In this document: positions 35,843 through 44,353 of the stretch, piece after piece | How the letters are laid out: every line of letters starts with the position of its first letter | Position numbering within the stretch: the stretch's first letter is position 1 | Assembly: GCA_050950785.1 (NCBI GenBank) | Contig: JBMNIG010000007.1 | Span: forward strand, 124,001 to 188,000 | Direction: 5' to 3' | From: JAAYOS01 sp050950785 | Lineage (GTDB): Bacteria > Bacillota > Clostridia > Oscillospirales > JAAYOS01 | Length of the DNA stretch: 64,000 bases | Notes under the pieces: generated by a model | What the model was told of the DNA's origin: nothing | Databases searched by the model: none | The model's input: the letters and a program-made list of their open reading frames with translations, nothing else | Position numbers and translations under genes: made by a program

Positions 35843-36051
35843 GCGGGCACCTCCGTGATCGTGATGATCGATGCTGGACATTCCTTGACGCATTTACTGC
35901 AGCCTATACATTTTTCAAACTCCACCTCAGCAAATATGCCTTTTACGATATTAATTGCCGATCTGGGACATATCTTCATGCAGCATCCACAGGCTACGCA
36001 GTCCTCTTGGACCACAGCCGCCTTTCTTTTGCCCTTGACCTTTGTCTGCAC
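35839..36051 (-). CDS. 2x[4Fe-4S] ferredoxin
   Basis: A 70-residue ferredoxin with two cluster motifs, CVACGCCMKICP and CIGCSKCVKECP. I set the start at GTG 36051, where GGAGG lies 7 nt upstream; the frame is open further upstream but without a site. It is the first gene of the ferredoxin / membrane Fe-S / thioredoxin operon and overlaps the next gene by 4 nt. It is likely the soluble electron partner of that membrane protein. Confidence 0.88.
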   Translation of the reverse strand: MQTKVKGKRKAAVVQEDCVACGCCMKICPRSAINIVKGIFAEVEFEKCIGCSKCVKECPASIITITEVPA

Positions 36052-36064
36052 ATAAGCACCTCCA

Positions 36065-36100
36065 TGATTTGATGAATAAATCATACATAGGATCAAATCA
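36065..36100. promoter_or_regulatory. Long-spaced dyad before the ferredoxin operon
   Basis: TGATTTGAT (36065-36073) and ATCAAATCA (36092-36100) are perfect complements 18 bp apart, just upstream of the ferredoxin start. The inner TTGAT/ATCAA halves look like Fnr half-sites, but Fnr sites have a 4-bp gap, so this may be two half-sites or a stem. Confidence 0.4.
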
Positions 36101-36263
36101 GATGACAGTGACAAAGTCACATGGGTTTGTCGTGGACAAAAAGATCAGGGGTACAACTCAAATTGCCTTGGAGACTTAGAAACAGACAGCATTGATAAAG
36201 AGCACTATATATAAGAATAATTGCATACTGTAATGAATAGAATTAGCAAATCGAACATATTGT

Positions 36264-36320
36264 GAGTGAAACTTATAAAGCCGCTACAGCTTTTGTGTAG
36301 CGGCTTTATAAGTTTCACTC
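36264..36320. terminator. Perfect 25-bp hairpin terminator overlapping the V4R stop codon
   Basis: 36264-36288 and 36296-36320 are perfectly complementary (core AAGCCGCTACA/TGTAGCGGCTT) with a 7-nt loop. The right arm includes the last codon and stop of the V4R gene. It ends the nucleoside operon. The remainder of 36101-36263 shows nothing else. Confidence 0.8.
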
Positions 36321-36935
36321 TATTACACGCACTTCAAATTCACAGTAGGGATCTCCGTTAGCGCAGCACTTAACTTCTGTAACCTCTACCCGTTTGCCGA
36401 GAGGTAGCTCAAAGCATCCTGCAGCGGTTCCGGCCTCATATGCACAGATTTTCATTCCGATGTTTGGCAGGCCATAGCAATCGGCGCACTCATAGTGACG
36501 GTAGATTGCAAAGTCCTCTCCGCACTCCACGATTTCCTGTATTGCATATCCGTGCTGTTCGGCAATAGGCTGATTGCTCAGCATTATTTCTGGGAGGGTC
36601 TTGCCGGTAAGATAAGGTGCGATGAATTTCTCGCCGATTATCCTCGCAACCTCATACTGCATTTTTAATAGTTCCGGAAAGAGAAGAGCGGTGATAGTTT
36701 GCCGTTCTCTCATATAAAGGATTTGCATCTCATTTCCGAGCATAGGACGAATCGGTTGCTTGTTGTTATATAGAGTATAGCATTCCCGGAGCTTATCGAC
36801 CAGTTCCGGATTTCTATCAATGACCTTGCTCATATCTTCATAAGTATCCTTGCCGATGGGAAGAAACTGCGAAAGAAGCTCGTTGGCTTTTTTCAGATTA
36901 TCTAACCCTTCATAAGTTTTTCTATCAATGTACAT
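36315..36935 (-). CDS. V4R-domain protein, last gene of the nucleoside operon
   Basis: A 206-residue protein. The N-terminal half is helical and unrecognised; the C-terminal half matches the V4R (4-vinyl reductase) small-molecule-binding domain, with YECADCYGLP, CAYEAGTAAGCFE and the closing EVKCCANGDPYCEFEV. V4R domains usually act as sensors or chaperones of small hydrophobic ligands. It lies 48 nt after a nucleoside permease and ends the operon, so a role linked to purine uptake or its products is likely but unproven. Confidence 0.7.
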   Translation of the reverse strand: MYIDRKTYEGLDNLKKANELLSQFLPIGKDTYEDMSKVIDRNPELVDKLRECYTLYNNKQPIRPMLGNEMQILYMRERQTITALLFPELLKMQYEVARIIGEKFIAPYLTGKTLPEIMLSNQPIAEQHGYAIQEIVECGEDFAIYRHYECADCYGLPNIGMKICAYEAGTAAGCFELPLGKRVEVTEVKCCANGDPYCEFEVRVIE

Positions 36936-36983
36936 GATATAACTCCGTTCTGCCGAGCTGTGTCGGCTTATATGATTTCACTT

Positions 36984-37913
36984 TCAAGCTTCAGTGCGGT
37001 CAAATGATTTGCCGGCGTAAGAAGGTCCGCGTGAACGGTTTTTGACCAAAATCAGCACAAAAATAGTAAGCAGGTAAGGAAGCATTTGTATCAGCTGAAC
37101 AGGGAAATGATCTCCCTGCAAGCGGAACTGAGTACTTTGGGCAATGCCAAAGATCATGCCGCCGCCTAATACTCCAAGGGGATTCCAACCTCCAAAAATA
37201 TTGATGGCCATAGCGATATATCCTCGACCTGCAACCATGTCGCGTGCAAATAATCCAATGTCGCCGATTGAGAGATAAGCACCGCCGATACCAGCAAGCG
37301 CTCCGCACATAAGTACCGCAGTATACTGCATTTTTGTTACATCAACACCGACAGAGTCTGCTGTCATTGGACTTTCACCTACAGTTCGGAGCCGGAGCCC
37401 CCAAACTGTTTTATAAAGAAGGATCCAGAGTCCGGCGATCAGCAGTACCATCAAAAAGAACAGGGGTGAAAGGTTGCTGAAGGCCTCGCCTATAAAAGGA
37501 ATATCCTCAAGGAATTTAAGCTGGATAGTACCAAGGCCGGCTACCGAGTCGGATTTTCCCCGGTTGTCCCAAATAGAGGTAAGCAGAAGGGTAGTGATAC
37601 CGCTTGCCAACAGGTTGATACCTAACCCACTTATGATATGACCGGTTTTGAATTTTATGGTTAATATACCGTGAAGCAATGCGAAAAGCATAGAACATGC
37701 CATTGCAAACAGGAGCCCTATCCACGCGTTGCCGGTAAGATAGCTTCCAACCACACCGCCGAAGCTTCCGGCCAGCATCATGCCCTCGACGCCAATATTC
37801 ACGATCCCAGACCACTCGCAGATCATACATGCCATAGCTCCGAAAATAATGGGGATAGCTATTCGAATCGCACCGGAAAAAAGGATACCCGTCTGACTGA
37901 GAAATTCCATCAT
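36984..37913 (-). CDS. ABC nucleoside permease, second subunit
   Basis: A 309-residue inner-membrane permease of the BPD_transp_2 family, similar to NupQ/BmpE. The conserved segment is ACMICEWSGIVNIGVEGMML near the N-terminus; GVDVTKMQYTAVLMCGALAG lies in the cytoplasmic coupling loop. Eight or more helices are visible. Its ATG at 37913 overlaps the stop of the first permease (ATGA), as expected for paired subunits. With the ATPase and BMP lipoprotein it forms a nucleoside importer. Confidence 0.9.
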   Translation of the reverse strand: MMEFLSQTGILFSGAIRIAIPIIFGAMACMICEWSGIVNIGVEGMMLAGSFGGVVGSYLTGNAWIGLLFAMACSMLFALLHGILTIKFKTGHIISGLGINLLASGITTLLLTSIWDNRGKSDSVAGLGTIQLKFLEDIPFIGEAFSNLSPLFFLMVLLIAGLWILLYKTVWGLRLRTVGESPMTADSVGVDVTKMQYTAVLMCGALAGIGGAYLSIGDIGLFARDMVAGRGYIAMAINIFGGWNPLGVLGGGMIFGIAQSTQFRLQGDHFPVQLIQMLPYLLTIFVLILVKNRSRGPSYAGKSFDRTEA

Positions 37914-39004
37914 ATCTTTTTTACATCCTTTCTGCGTGTGAAGAGAGCAATGCCCCGTCTGCGTAATTCCTTTATAATACGCGGTGTTGCCACAAATAAG
38001 ATGATGAGTGCCTGCATTATCACAACGAAATCACCGGGAATATTAGTTGCGCGGTCCATCATCGTTGCGCCGGAACGTAAAGCTCCAAAAAGGATAGCTG
38101 ATATAGCCACTCCGAAGGGTGAGTTATGTCCGAGAACTGCAATGCTCAGCCCGTCATATCCATAGCCCGGTGAAAATCCCTTGATGAAGTATTTATGTAT
38201 GCCCAACACCTCGACTGCTCCCGCAAGCCCGGCCAGTGCACCTGAGATCAGCATGGTAGCCATAAAGCACTTTCCCAGGTTTACTCCACCTGTTTCGGCG
38301 GCTGCACGATTAAAGCCCATGGCCTGCAGTTCAAAACCAAAAACTGTCTTTTTTAGCATCCAATACAAAAAGACGGTTATTGCAACGGCGATAATGAAAC
38401 CAATGGTCAGCCTGCTGTGAGGGAATAGTTTCATGAGCAGCGCGCTGTTTTGTACGTTAGGGGTTTTTACGACCATTCCATCTGCCTTTACCCAATAGGT
38501 AACAAGGTAATCGGTGAGATAAATGGCGATGTAGTTGAGCATGATTGTAACAATAACCTCGTTTGTTTGCAGTTTAACTTTTAGCCAGCCCGCCAGCGCT
38601 GCCCACAAGCCGCCCGCTACCATTGCAGCCAGTAAGCAGAGTGGGATATGTAATAAACCCGGAAGTCCTTCTACATAGATGCCTGTCACTGCTGCCGCCA
38701 TAGCGCCAACATAAAGCTGGCCTTCGCAACCAATGTTGATAACTCCGCCTTTCATTGCAACTGCTACTGCAAGGCCCGTCAAAATTAAAGGTGTGGCGGT
38801 TCCAAGCGTGTCCGCAATCTTCCCGATGTCACCAAACGCGCCGCGGAACATGGCTCCATATGCGGCGATGGGTGAATAGCCGGAAAACAACAATATTACA
38901 CTGCTAACCAGAAATACAAGCAACAACGATAGTAGCGGTGAGATGATCTGCTTTCCTGCTTTTTTCAACATAATCAAAGCAGTTCGATTAGTAGTTTGTT
39001 GCAT
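37910..39004 (-). CDS. ABC nucleoside permease, first subunit
   Basis: A 364-residue permease of the same family, similar to NupP/BmpD. Characteristic parts are GGVINIGCEGQLYVGAMAAA and GVNLGKCFMATMLISGALAG, with hydrophobic helices throughout. AGAGGAG precedes the ATG at 39004. The gene overlaps the end of the ATPase gene by 17 nt. It forms the membrane channel together with the following subunit. Confidence 0.9.
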   Translation of the reverse strand: MQQTTNRTALIMLKKAGKQIISPLLSLLLVFLVSSVILLFSGYSPIAAYGAMFRGAFGDIGKIADTLGTATPLILTGLAVAVAMKGGVINIGCEGQLYVGAMAAAVTGIYVEGLPGLLHIPLCLLAAMVAGGLWAALAGWLKVKLQTNEVIVTIMLNYIAIYLTDYLVTYWVKADGMVVKTPNVQNSALLMKLFPHSRLTIGFIIAVAITVFLYWMLKKTVFGFELQAMGFNRAAAETGGVNLGKCFMATMLISGALAGLAGAVEVLGIHKYFIKGFSPGYGYDGLSIAVLGHNSPFGVAISAILFGALRSGATMMDRATNIPGDFVVIMQALIILFVATPRIIKELRRRGIALFTRRKDVKKI

Positions 39005-40523
39005 GTTTTTTCTCCTCTTTTCGGTAACCTGTCATAAGCAATCCAAGCTGTTGCTCATCAAAATCAGCCTTGTTGCCTTCCGCCACGATTTTTCCGTTAT
39101 ATATTACCGCGATGTTATCGCTTAGCTTTAGAATTTCATCAAGCTCAGCCGAGATTAGAAGGATAGCTTTTCCGGCTTTTTTCATCTCTAACAGCTTTTC
39201 ATGGATATACTCGATGGAGCCGATATCAACTCCGCGGGTAGGCTGTGCAGCGACAATGATATCCGGATTTTGAGACAACACTCGCCCTATTATTACTTTC
39301 TGCTGATTTCCACCGGAAAGCGATGAGGTAGGCTCACTTATGCTGTCCGCCTTGACCGCATAGTTGTTAAACACTTCTTCTGCATGTTTATTTAGAAATT
39401 TAGTATTGATAATGCCTTTTTTATTAAAAGCTTTTCGCTTTTGGTAGCCGAGCATTATGTTGTCGCGAATTGAAAAATCCTTTACCAGTCCACGTGTGCC
39501 CCGCTCCTCCGGGATATGGCCTATTCCAAGTTCAATCATTTTCCTTGGTGAGCAGGCATCAACAGTGCTACCATTTACAAGAATTTCTCCCTCGGTCAGA
39601 GAGCAGATGCCCGTAACCGCTTCAATTAACTGAGTTTGTCCGTTACCTTCAACCCCGCAGATCCCCAGTATCTCTCCTGCATGTAGCTTTATGCTTAATC
39701 CTGAAAGATGCTCAGTCTTATTCTTTCGATAAACGACATTACGAAGCTCCAGTACAACAGGTGCGTTTTCGGAGACGCCCTCTGTTTTTTCCCCCGTAAG
39801 GTCTACTTTTCGCCCAACCATCATTTCGGCAAGCTCCTGCGGGTTTGTACTGCAGGTATCCTTTGTGCAGATATATTTACCGTTCCTCAAAATGGTCACA
39901 CGGTCGGATATCTGCATGATCTCTTTAAGCTTATGCGTGATAATAATGATGGTTTTTCCGTCGTTACGAAGTTCCTTTAGAACCTTAAACAGCTCCTGTA
40001 CTTCATGTGAGGTGAGTACTGCAGTGGGCTCATCCAAAATTATCAGGTCTGTATTACGGTAAAGAGCCTTCATGATCTCAACACGCTGTTTTGTTCCTAC
40101 CGATAAGCTTTCTATCTTTGCGCGCGGATCAACTTGAAAAGAATACTTCTTTGAGAGCGCTTCGACCTCGCGGATTGCCCTTTCCTTGTTGAAAAAGAAG
40201 CCCCTTTTCGGCTCATTGCCAAGCGTGATATTCTCGGCCACGGTCATAGGGCCGGAAAGCATGAAGTGCTGGTGCACCATTCCGATCCCGAGCCTTAGCG
40301 CATCCTGCGGATTTTTGATGTTTACTTTTTTACCTTTGATATAGATGGTTCCGCTGTCCGGTTTTTCCATTCCGTAGAGAATCCTCATTAGCGTCGTTTT
40401 GCCGGCTCCGTTTTCACCAAGCAAAGAATGAATCTCGCCGCAGCGCACTGTCAGATCGATCCCGTCGTTGGCAGTTACCGATCCGTAGATCTTGGTAATG
40501 CCTCGCATTTCCAAATGGTTCAC
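38988..40523 (-). CDS. ABC nucleoside importer ATPase (tandem domains)
   Basis: A 511-residue protein with two ABC domains, as in NupO/BmpC and RbsA-type ATPases. The first domain is normal (Walker A GENGAGKTTL, signature LSVGTKQRVE, Walker B LIILDEPTAVL). The second has the altered Walker A GVEGNGQTQL and Walker-B region IIVAAQPTRGVD, typical of the degenerate C-terminal half of this family. The start is GTG 40523 with AGGGGG upstream. It powers the permease pair encoded next. Confidence 0.93.
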   Translation of the reverse strand: MNHLEMRGITKIYGSVTANDGIDLTVRCGEIHSLLGENGAGKTTLMRILYGMEKPDSGTIYIKGKKVNIKNPQDALRLGIGMVHQHFMLSGPMTVAENITLGNEPKRGFFFNKERAIREVEALSKKYSFQVDPRAKIESLSVGTKQRVEIMKALYRNTDLIILDEPTAVLTSHEVQELFKVLKELRNDGKTIIIITHKLKEIMQISDRVTILRNGKYICTKDTCSTNPQELAEMMVGRKVDLTGEKTEGVSENAPVVLELRNVVYRKNKTEHLSGLSIKLHAGEILGICGVEGNGQTQLIEAVTGICSLTEGEILVNGSTVDACSPRKMIELGIGHIPEERGTRGLVKDFSIRDNIMLGYQKRKAFNKKGIINTKFLNKHAEEVFNNYAVKADSISEPTSSLSGGNQQKVIIGRVLSQNPDIIVAAQPTRGVDIGSIEYIHEKLLEMKKAGKAILLISAELDEILKLSDNIAVIYNGKIVAEGNKADFDEQQLGLLMTGYRKEEKKHATNY

Positions 40524-40622
40524 AGTTAGCCCCCTTGCCGCAGTTATCCGGAAAGGAAACCCGCCGCACTAGGCGGCAGATTTCCTTAAGCGGTTGTATG
40601 TTAGTGCAGAGTAATAAAAATC

Positions 40623-41663
40623 TTATTTTAGTCCAGCGATAAATGAATCAACTTCTTCCAGTGTGGTTGGAGGAACGATTGTGCCGTCGATGATTGCTTT
40701 TCTTGCATCTTCTGCTTTCTGCAAAACGTCTTCGGGGGTTTCGACCTGAGCGCCTTCGACTGTATAATCAACTGCGTCTTCTTTCAAACCGAGTTTCTTC
40801 ATTCCGGCGGTGAAGGTGCCTTCTTTTACATCCTTGATTTCGTTATAGATACAGACATCGAGGTTGCGCAGGGCGCTAAGGAAGATGCAGGATGGATCGA
40901 TCGGAATCTGATTGACATCGGCTCCGATCGCAAGGTTACCGGTATCCTTCGCTGCTACAAAGACTCCAAGGCCGGAACCGCCGGCAGCACCCATTACAAT
41001 GTCAGCGCCTTCGTTGTACATTGACATTGCGAGCTCTTTGCCCGTGTTAGAGTCGTTCCATGCACCAACATATTTAACGAGAACCTCAACATCCTTGTTT
41101 ACGCTCATTGCGCCGGCTTTGTAGCCTGCAATTATTGAGTTGATCAGCGGAATATCCATGCCGCCAACAATGCCTATTTTATTGGTTTTAGTGGTAAGTC
41201 CTGCAATTGTTCCGACAAGGTAGGTTTTTTCGTTATCTTTGAAGGTAATGCTTGCGACGTTTGGCATGTCCAGTTCGCCGTCAAGGAGTACAAATTTCTG
41301 GTCCGAAAACTCTTCGCCTACAGCTTTGATAGCATCTGCCTGATCAAAACCTACTCCGACGATCAGATCATAGCTGCCGGATTTAGCAAATTCACGGTGA
41401 TGTCCTTCAAATTCTGCGATTTCCTTAGGCTCGACATACTGAACCTTGATCCCGAGCTCATCTTCAGCTCTTTTGATTCCGGCATATGCGCTGTCATTAA
41501 ATGCTTTATCGCCCAAACCGCCCAGACCGAACACAACTGCAACGCTGATTTCATCATTTGATTTGCCTTCATTCTGGTTGGAAGCCGGTGCAGAGGAGTC
41601 GCATCCTGCAAGAATCATGGTTAGGATCAGGATTACTGATAGAATAGAGAAAAGTTTTTTCAT
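40623..41663 (-). CDS. BMP-family nucleoside-binding lipoprotein
   Basis: A 346-residue substrate-binding protein with signal peptide and lipobox (ILAGCD, Cys about 21). It has the Bmp/PnrA fold: VVFGLGGLGDKAFNDSAYAG, ASITFKDNEKTYLVGTIAG, KIGIVGGMDIPLINSIIAGY and AAGGSGLGVFVAAKD, the purine nucleoside pocket regions. It is anchored outside the membrane and delivers nucleosides to the ABC importer. GGAGG precedes the ATG. It sits between the phosphorylase and ATPase genes. Confidence 0.92.
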   Translation of the reverse strand: MKKLFSILSVILILTMILAGCDSSAPASNQNEGKSNDEISVAVVFGLGGLGDKAFNDSAYAGIKRAEDELGIKVQYVEPKEIAEFEGHHREFAKSGSYDLIVGVGFDQADAIKAVGEEFSDQKFVLLDGELDMPNVASITFKDNEKTYLVGTIAGLTTKTNKIGIVGGMDIPLINSIIAGYKAGAMSVNKDVEVLVKYVGAWNDSNTGKELAMSMYNEGADIVMGAAGGSGLGVFVAAKDTGNLAIGADVNQIPIDPSCIFLSALRNLDVCIYNEIKDVKEGTFTAGMKKLGLKEDAVDYTVEGAQVETPEDVLQKAEDARKAIIDGTIVPPTTLEEVDSFIAGLK

Positions 41664-41713
41664 AAATATCCTCCAAGTGATTGAGTTAAATCAATTTTGA
41701 GTTTTATTCAAGA

Positions 41714-42592
41714 TCAGTCTTCAATGGCAATACGTTTTTTTACTGTGCTTGGAACTTCGATTATATTTTCCATGCAGGTACATTTCTTGTCTGCCGGATT
41801 GATTGCAGCAATCGCCTTTATGGTTATTGTTCCGAACTTTTTAGCACAGTCACTGTAGTAATCAAAAATCGAAGAACCCTTCCAGCTTGCGTCTTCCACA
41901 CCCTCGGCAAAGTTGCTGACGATATAGGCGCTTGCATAGCAGGCCCCGATTGCGCGTGCCAGGTAGGATTCGGGAACGATTGTATGCCCGGTGATATCAG
42001 CACCTGCCGTGCGAAGCATTCGGATTTCGGAAGCGGTTTCAAAGCGGGGAGGCTCTGTATTTGCATAAACGCCTCGTGTGAATACCCGCGGATATTCTTC
42101 CTTCGCGAACTTACATAGCAGCGAACGCAGATCGGAGCAGAGGGGATCCCTCATACGGACAATATTTGAAGTAAAGTGATGGACGTTTGAAGGACGCTTA
42201 GTCATATCGATAATGTCATGCGGAATGATTACGTCGCCCGGATCGAGTAAAGGGTTGATGCTTCCGCCGCTGCCCTCCGCGATGATAAATTTAACGCCTG
42301 CCCGCTTAAATACCCAAAAAACCTGCTCAGAGGGAGTGTTGTAGGGGCTCAGTCCGTGAAATCCGTGAAAAGGAACGGTTAGAACCTGTCTCGGCTTGCC
42401 GTCTGCAGTAAGAGCTGCGTCAAGCTCAAACAGTTTCATAGGCATCGTCGTACCAAACGGGGTTTCAAACTCCATATCCTTTTGAAGTACATTGACCCCC
42501 TGGATTCCGGTGTTCTCAGGAAAGTCACCGGCCCATGTGCCTGATCCGCCAATTATGGCATAATCAACCTTAGGAATGTCTTTTACTATCAT
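41714..42592 (-). CDS. MTAP/PNP-family purine nucleoside phosphorylase
   Basis: A 292-residue enzyme that splits a purine nucleoside with phosphate into base and ribose-1-phosphate. GGSGTWAG holds the phosphate site. PFHGFHGLSPYN, EGSGGSINPLLDPGDVIIPHD, ANTEPPRFETASEIRML and DITGHTIVPESYLARAIGACY match the methylthioadenosine/methylthioinosine phosphorylase branch. Which nucleoside is preferred cannot be read reliably. It is the first gene after a purine riboswitch and is followed by a nucleoside importer, which fits salvage of imported purine nucleosides. AGAGGAG precedes the ATG. Confidence 0.88.
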   Translation of the reverse strand: MIVKDIPKVDYAIIGGSGTWAGDFPENTGIQGVNVLQKDMEFETPFGTTMPMKLFELDAALTADGKPRQVLTVPFHGFHGLSPYNTPSEQVFWVFKRAGVKFIIAEGSGGSINPLLDPGDVIIPHDIIDMTKRPSNVHHFTSNIVRMRDPLCSDLRSLLCKFAKEEYPRVFTRGVYANTEPPRFETASEIRMLRTAGADITGHTIVPESYLARAIGACYASAYIVSNFAEGVEDASWKGSSIFDYYSDCAKKFGTITIKAIAAINPADKKCTCMENIIEVPSTVKKRIAIED

Positions 42593-42702
42593 TTTTTCTC
42601 CTCTTTCTGCCGCTGTAAGTAAAAATACGGCTTTATTAGAAATAATTTAGGAACGATATCAAAGGCTAAAAGAAAATATGTAAGATGTGGACACGCGGAG
42701 AA

Positions 42703-42743
42703 TAATAAAAAACGGGCAAAGCATTATAGGTGCTTTGCCCGTT
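42703..42743 (-). terminator. Riboswitch expression platform (terminator)
   Basis: On the minus strand AACGGGCAAAGCA (42743-42731) pairs with TGCTTTGCCCGTT (42723-42711) followed by a run of T. The loop and top of the 5' arm contain CACCTATA, which is complementary to TATAGGTG at the 3' end of the upstream aptamer, so the two structures exclude each other. Confidence 0.88.
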
Positions 42744-42852
42744 TCAAAATGGACCATTATACACATAGTACAACAGCACAAGGTATGCAAAAAGGCAACT
42801 CTTAAACTCTTATATGAGAGTGCAATTTTGCTGTAATAGAAACGAGTATAAC

Positions 42853-42925
42853 ACACCTATAGCGAGGCAATTTACGGTTGCTTCGTAGAGACATCTGCGC
42901 CATATTCACAGACATATATAGATGT
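42853..42925 (-). ncRNA. Purine riboswitch aptamer (guanine type)
   Basis: On the minus strand P1 is ACATCTA/TAGGTGT. P2 is CTGTG/CGCAG closing the conserved loop AATATGG. J2/3 contains CTCTAC. P3 is closed by a CCGTAAA loop. J3/1 is CTAT, whose first base corresponds to C74 and predicts guanine/hypoxanthine rather than adenine. It lies 261 nt upstream of the phosphorylase gene with a terminator in between, so purine should switch the operon off. Confidence 0.9.
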
Positions 42926-42960
42926 TATTTACAATATTCTACATTTTTGAAGTCGGGCTG

Positions 42961-42966
42961 ATTATA
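42961..42966 (-). promoter_or_regulatory. -10 element of the riboswitch-controlled operon
   Basis: TATAAT on the minus strand, preceded by TG one base upstream (extended -10), about 40 nt before the aptamer. No good -35 is visible. Confidence 0.5.
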
Positions 42967-43086
42967 TCACAGCATTTTACAGTTGAAAAGAGTAAATTGA
43001 AAAATCGGGAAGAGAGCTAATTTGGATTGGGATGCGGTTAAATTATTGTGGAAAATATCTATGCGACTGGCTCTCAGTGGCTATAT

Positions 43087-43689
43087 TCAAGAAAGACAGG
43101 TGGCTTCTGCGGGGATGTAGATTGTCCGACCTTCCGCTCTCTTTATGATTGCGGGGTAATCTCCGTCAATGTAACCAAGGCATACAAAGACCAGAGGCAT
43201 GTAGTTTTCATCTAGTCCCCATTTCGAAAGTAACTCAGCCATCTCGGGGTTTGAAAAAGTGGCCTCAGCTCTGCCAACAATGCAGCTTGAAACCCCTAAA
43301 TCATAAGCCATAAGAATCATATTCTGTGCACATGCAAAAGCAGAACCAATACAATTTACGTGTGTTTTTAAAGCTTTTGGCACACAAACAATTCCAAGTG
43401 CCTGACAACCATAAAAACCACTCTTGATTGTTTTGTCATCAAGTATTGACGGCTGATCCGCCGAAACGGTTACGTTCCTACTCCTGTTTTCGCAATTTGC
43501 ATTGATCACTCCAATCTTCTCGATCAGATCCGCATCATCCAGCATAATGATTTTTGTTCCCTGTCCGCCTCCTGGACTTGGTGCATAGATTCCTGCCTCC
43601 AAAACCATGTCCAGCTTTTCCTTTTCAACCTTTCGGGGCAAGTACCTTCGGATAGACCTTCTTGTTTTCATCAAATCTAATAGGTTCAT
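43087..43689 (-). CDS. Nitroreductase family protein
   Basis: A 200-residue FMN-dependent oxidoreductase that probably dimerises. The N-terminal MKTRRSIRRYLPRKVEKEKL motif is the classic nitroreductase start, and APSPGGGQGTKIIMLDD, AFACAQNMILMAYDLGVSSC and VFVCLGYIDGDYPAI fit FMN and dimer contacts. The ATG at 43689 has GGGAGGAC upstream. It is divergent from an HxlR-type regulator, a common pairing in which a reactive electrophile or quinone induces the reductase. The natural substrate is unknown. Confidence 0.9.
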   Translation of the reverse strand: MNLLDLMKTRRSIRRYLPRKVEKEKLDMVLEAGIYAPSPGGGQGTKIIMLDDADLIEKIGVINANCENRSRNVTVSADQPSILDDKTIKSGFYGCQALGIVCVPKALKTHVNCIGSAFACAQNMILMAYDLGVSSCIVGRAEATFSNPEMAELLSKWGLDENYMPLVFVCLGYIDGDYPAIIKRAEGRTIYIPAEATCLS

Positions 43690-43877
43690 GATTGTCCTCC
43701 CTTTTTTCATAAATTATCTTCACCATGTCTATATTAGTAGATTTTGACCCTACCAACAAGTACGCACCATTTTATTAGAAGGTTTCTTTTATGTAACCTA
43801 TTGATTAAATTCGTATGCAATACTATAATTTGAGTATAGGATTTATTGGTGAACCATTAGCAAATAGGTGAGTAAAT

Positions 43878-44207
43878 ATGCAGGGAAAAAACGAATTACC
43901 CGATTGTCCGGTTGCCACAACTGTATCTCTTATAGGCGGTAAATGGAAGCTGCTTATTTTACGCAATCTTTTATATCGTCCATGGAGATTTAATGAGCTG
44001 CGGAAAGATTTAGGTGGGATCAGTCAGAAAGTTTTAACTGACAGCTTGCGAGCTATGGAAAAGGACGGAATTATAACTCGCACTGTTTATCCAGAAGTAC
44101 CACCCCGTGTGGAGTATGCACTAAGTGACGTAGGTGAGTCTATGCGCCCAATTCTAAAGGCAATGGAAGACTGGGGAAACAGCTATAAAAAATCCTTAAT
44201 CCTCTGA
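43878..44207 (+). CDS. HxlR-family transcriptional regulator
   Basis: A 109-residue winged-helix protein. SLIGGKWKLLILRNLLYRPW is the family signature, followed by FNELRKDLGGISQKVLTDSL (recognition helix) and the wing RTVYPEVPPRVEYALSDVG. One cysteine (CPVATTV) near the N-terminus matches the redox-sensing cysteine of YodB/HypR-type members. It is divergent from the nitroreductase gene, its likely target. AGGTGAG precedes the ATG. Confidence 0.92.
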   Translation: MQGKNELPDCPVATTVSLIGGKWKLLILRNLLYRPWRFNELRKDLGGISQKVLTDSLRAMEKDGIITRTVYPEVPPRVEYALSDVGESMRPILKAMEDWGNSYKKSLIL

Positions 44208-44353
44208 TATAGGTGAACATGTTGCTTTGCCAACTTCTCTAAAGAGTAACTTCTTTATGTCGCTTCCTCGTTTGAGTGTTTGCAGGAGTCCCGCCTTGTT
44301 TTTGAATTTTATAAGCTTATTAAAGCCAAAAAATAACACATAGGAGATATATT

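Noticed and set aside
36065..36100. Canonical Fnr box before the ferredoxin operon
   Set aside because: The TTGAT/ATCAA halves are 26 bp apart edge to edge in this dyad instead of 4 bp or so; listed only as an unassigned dyad.
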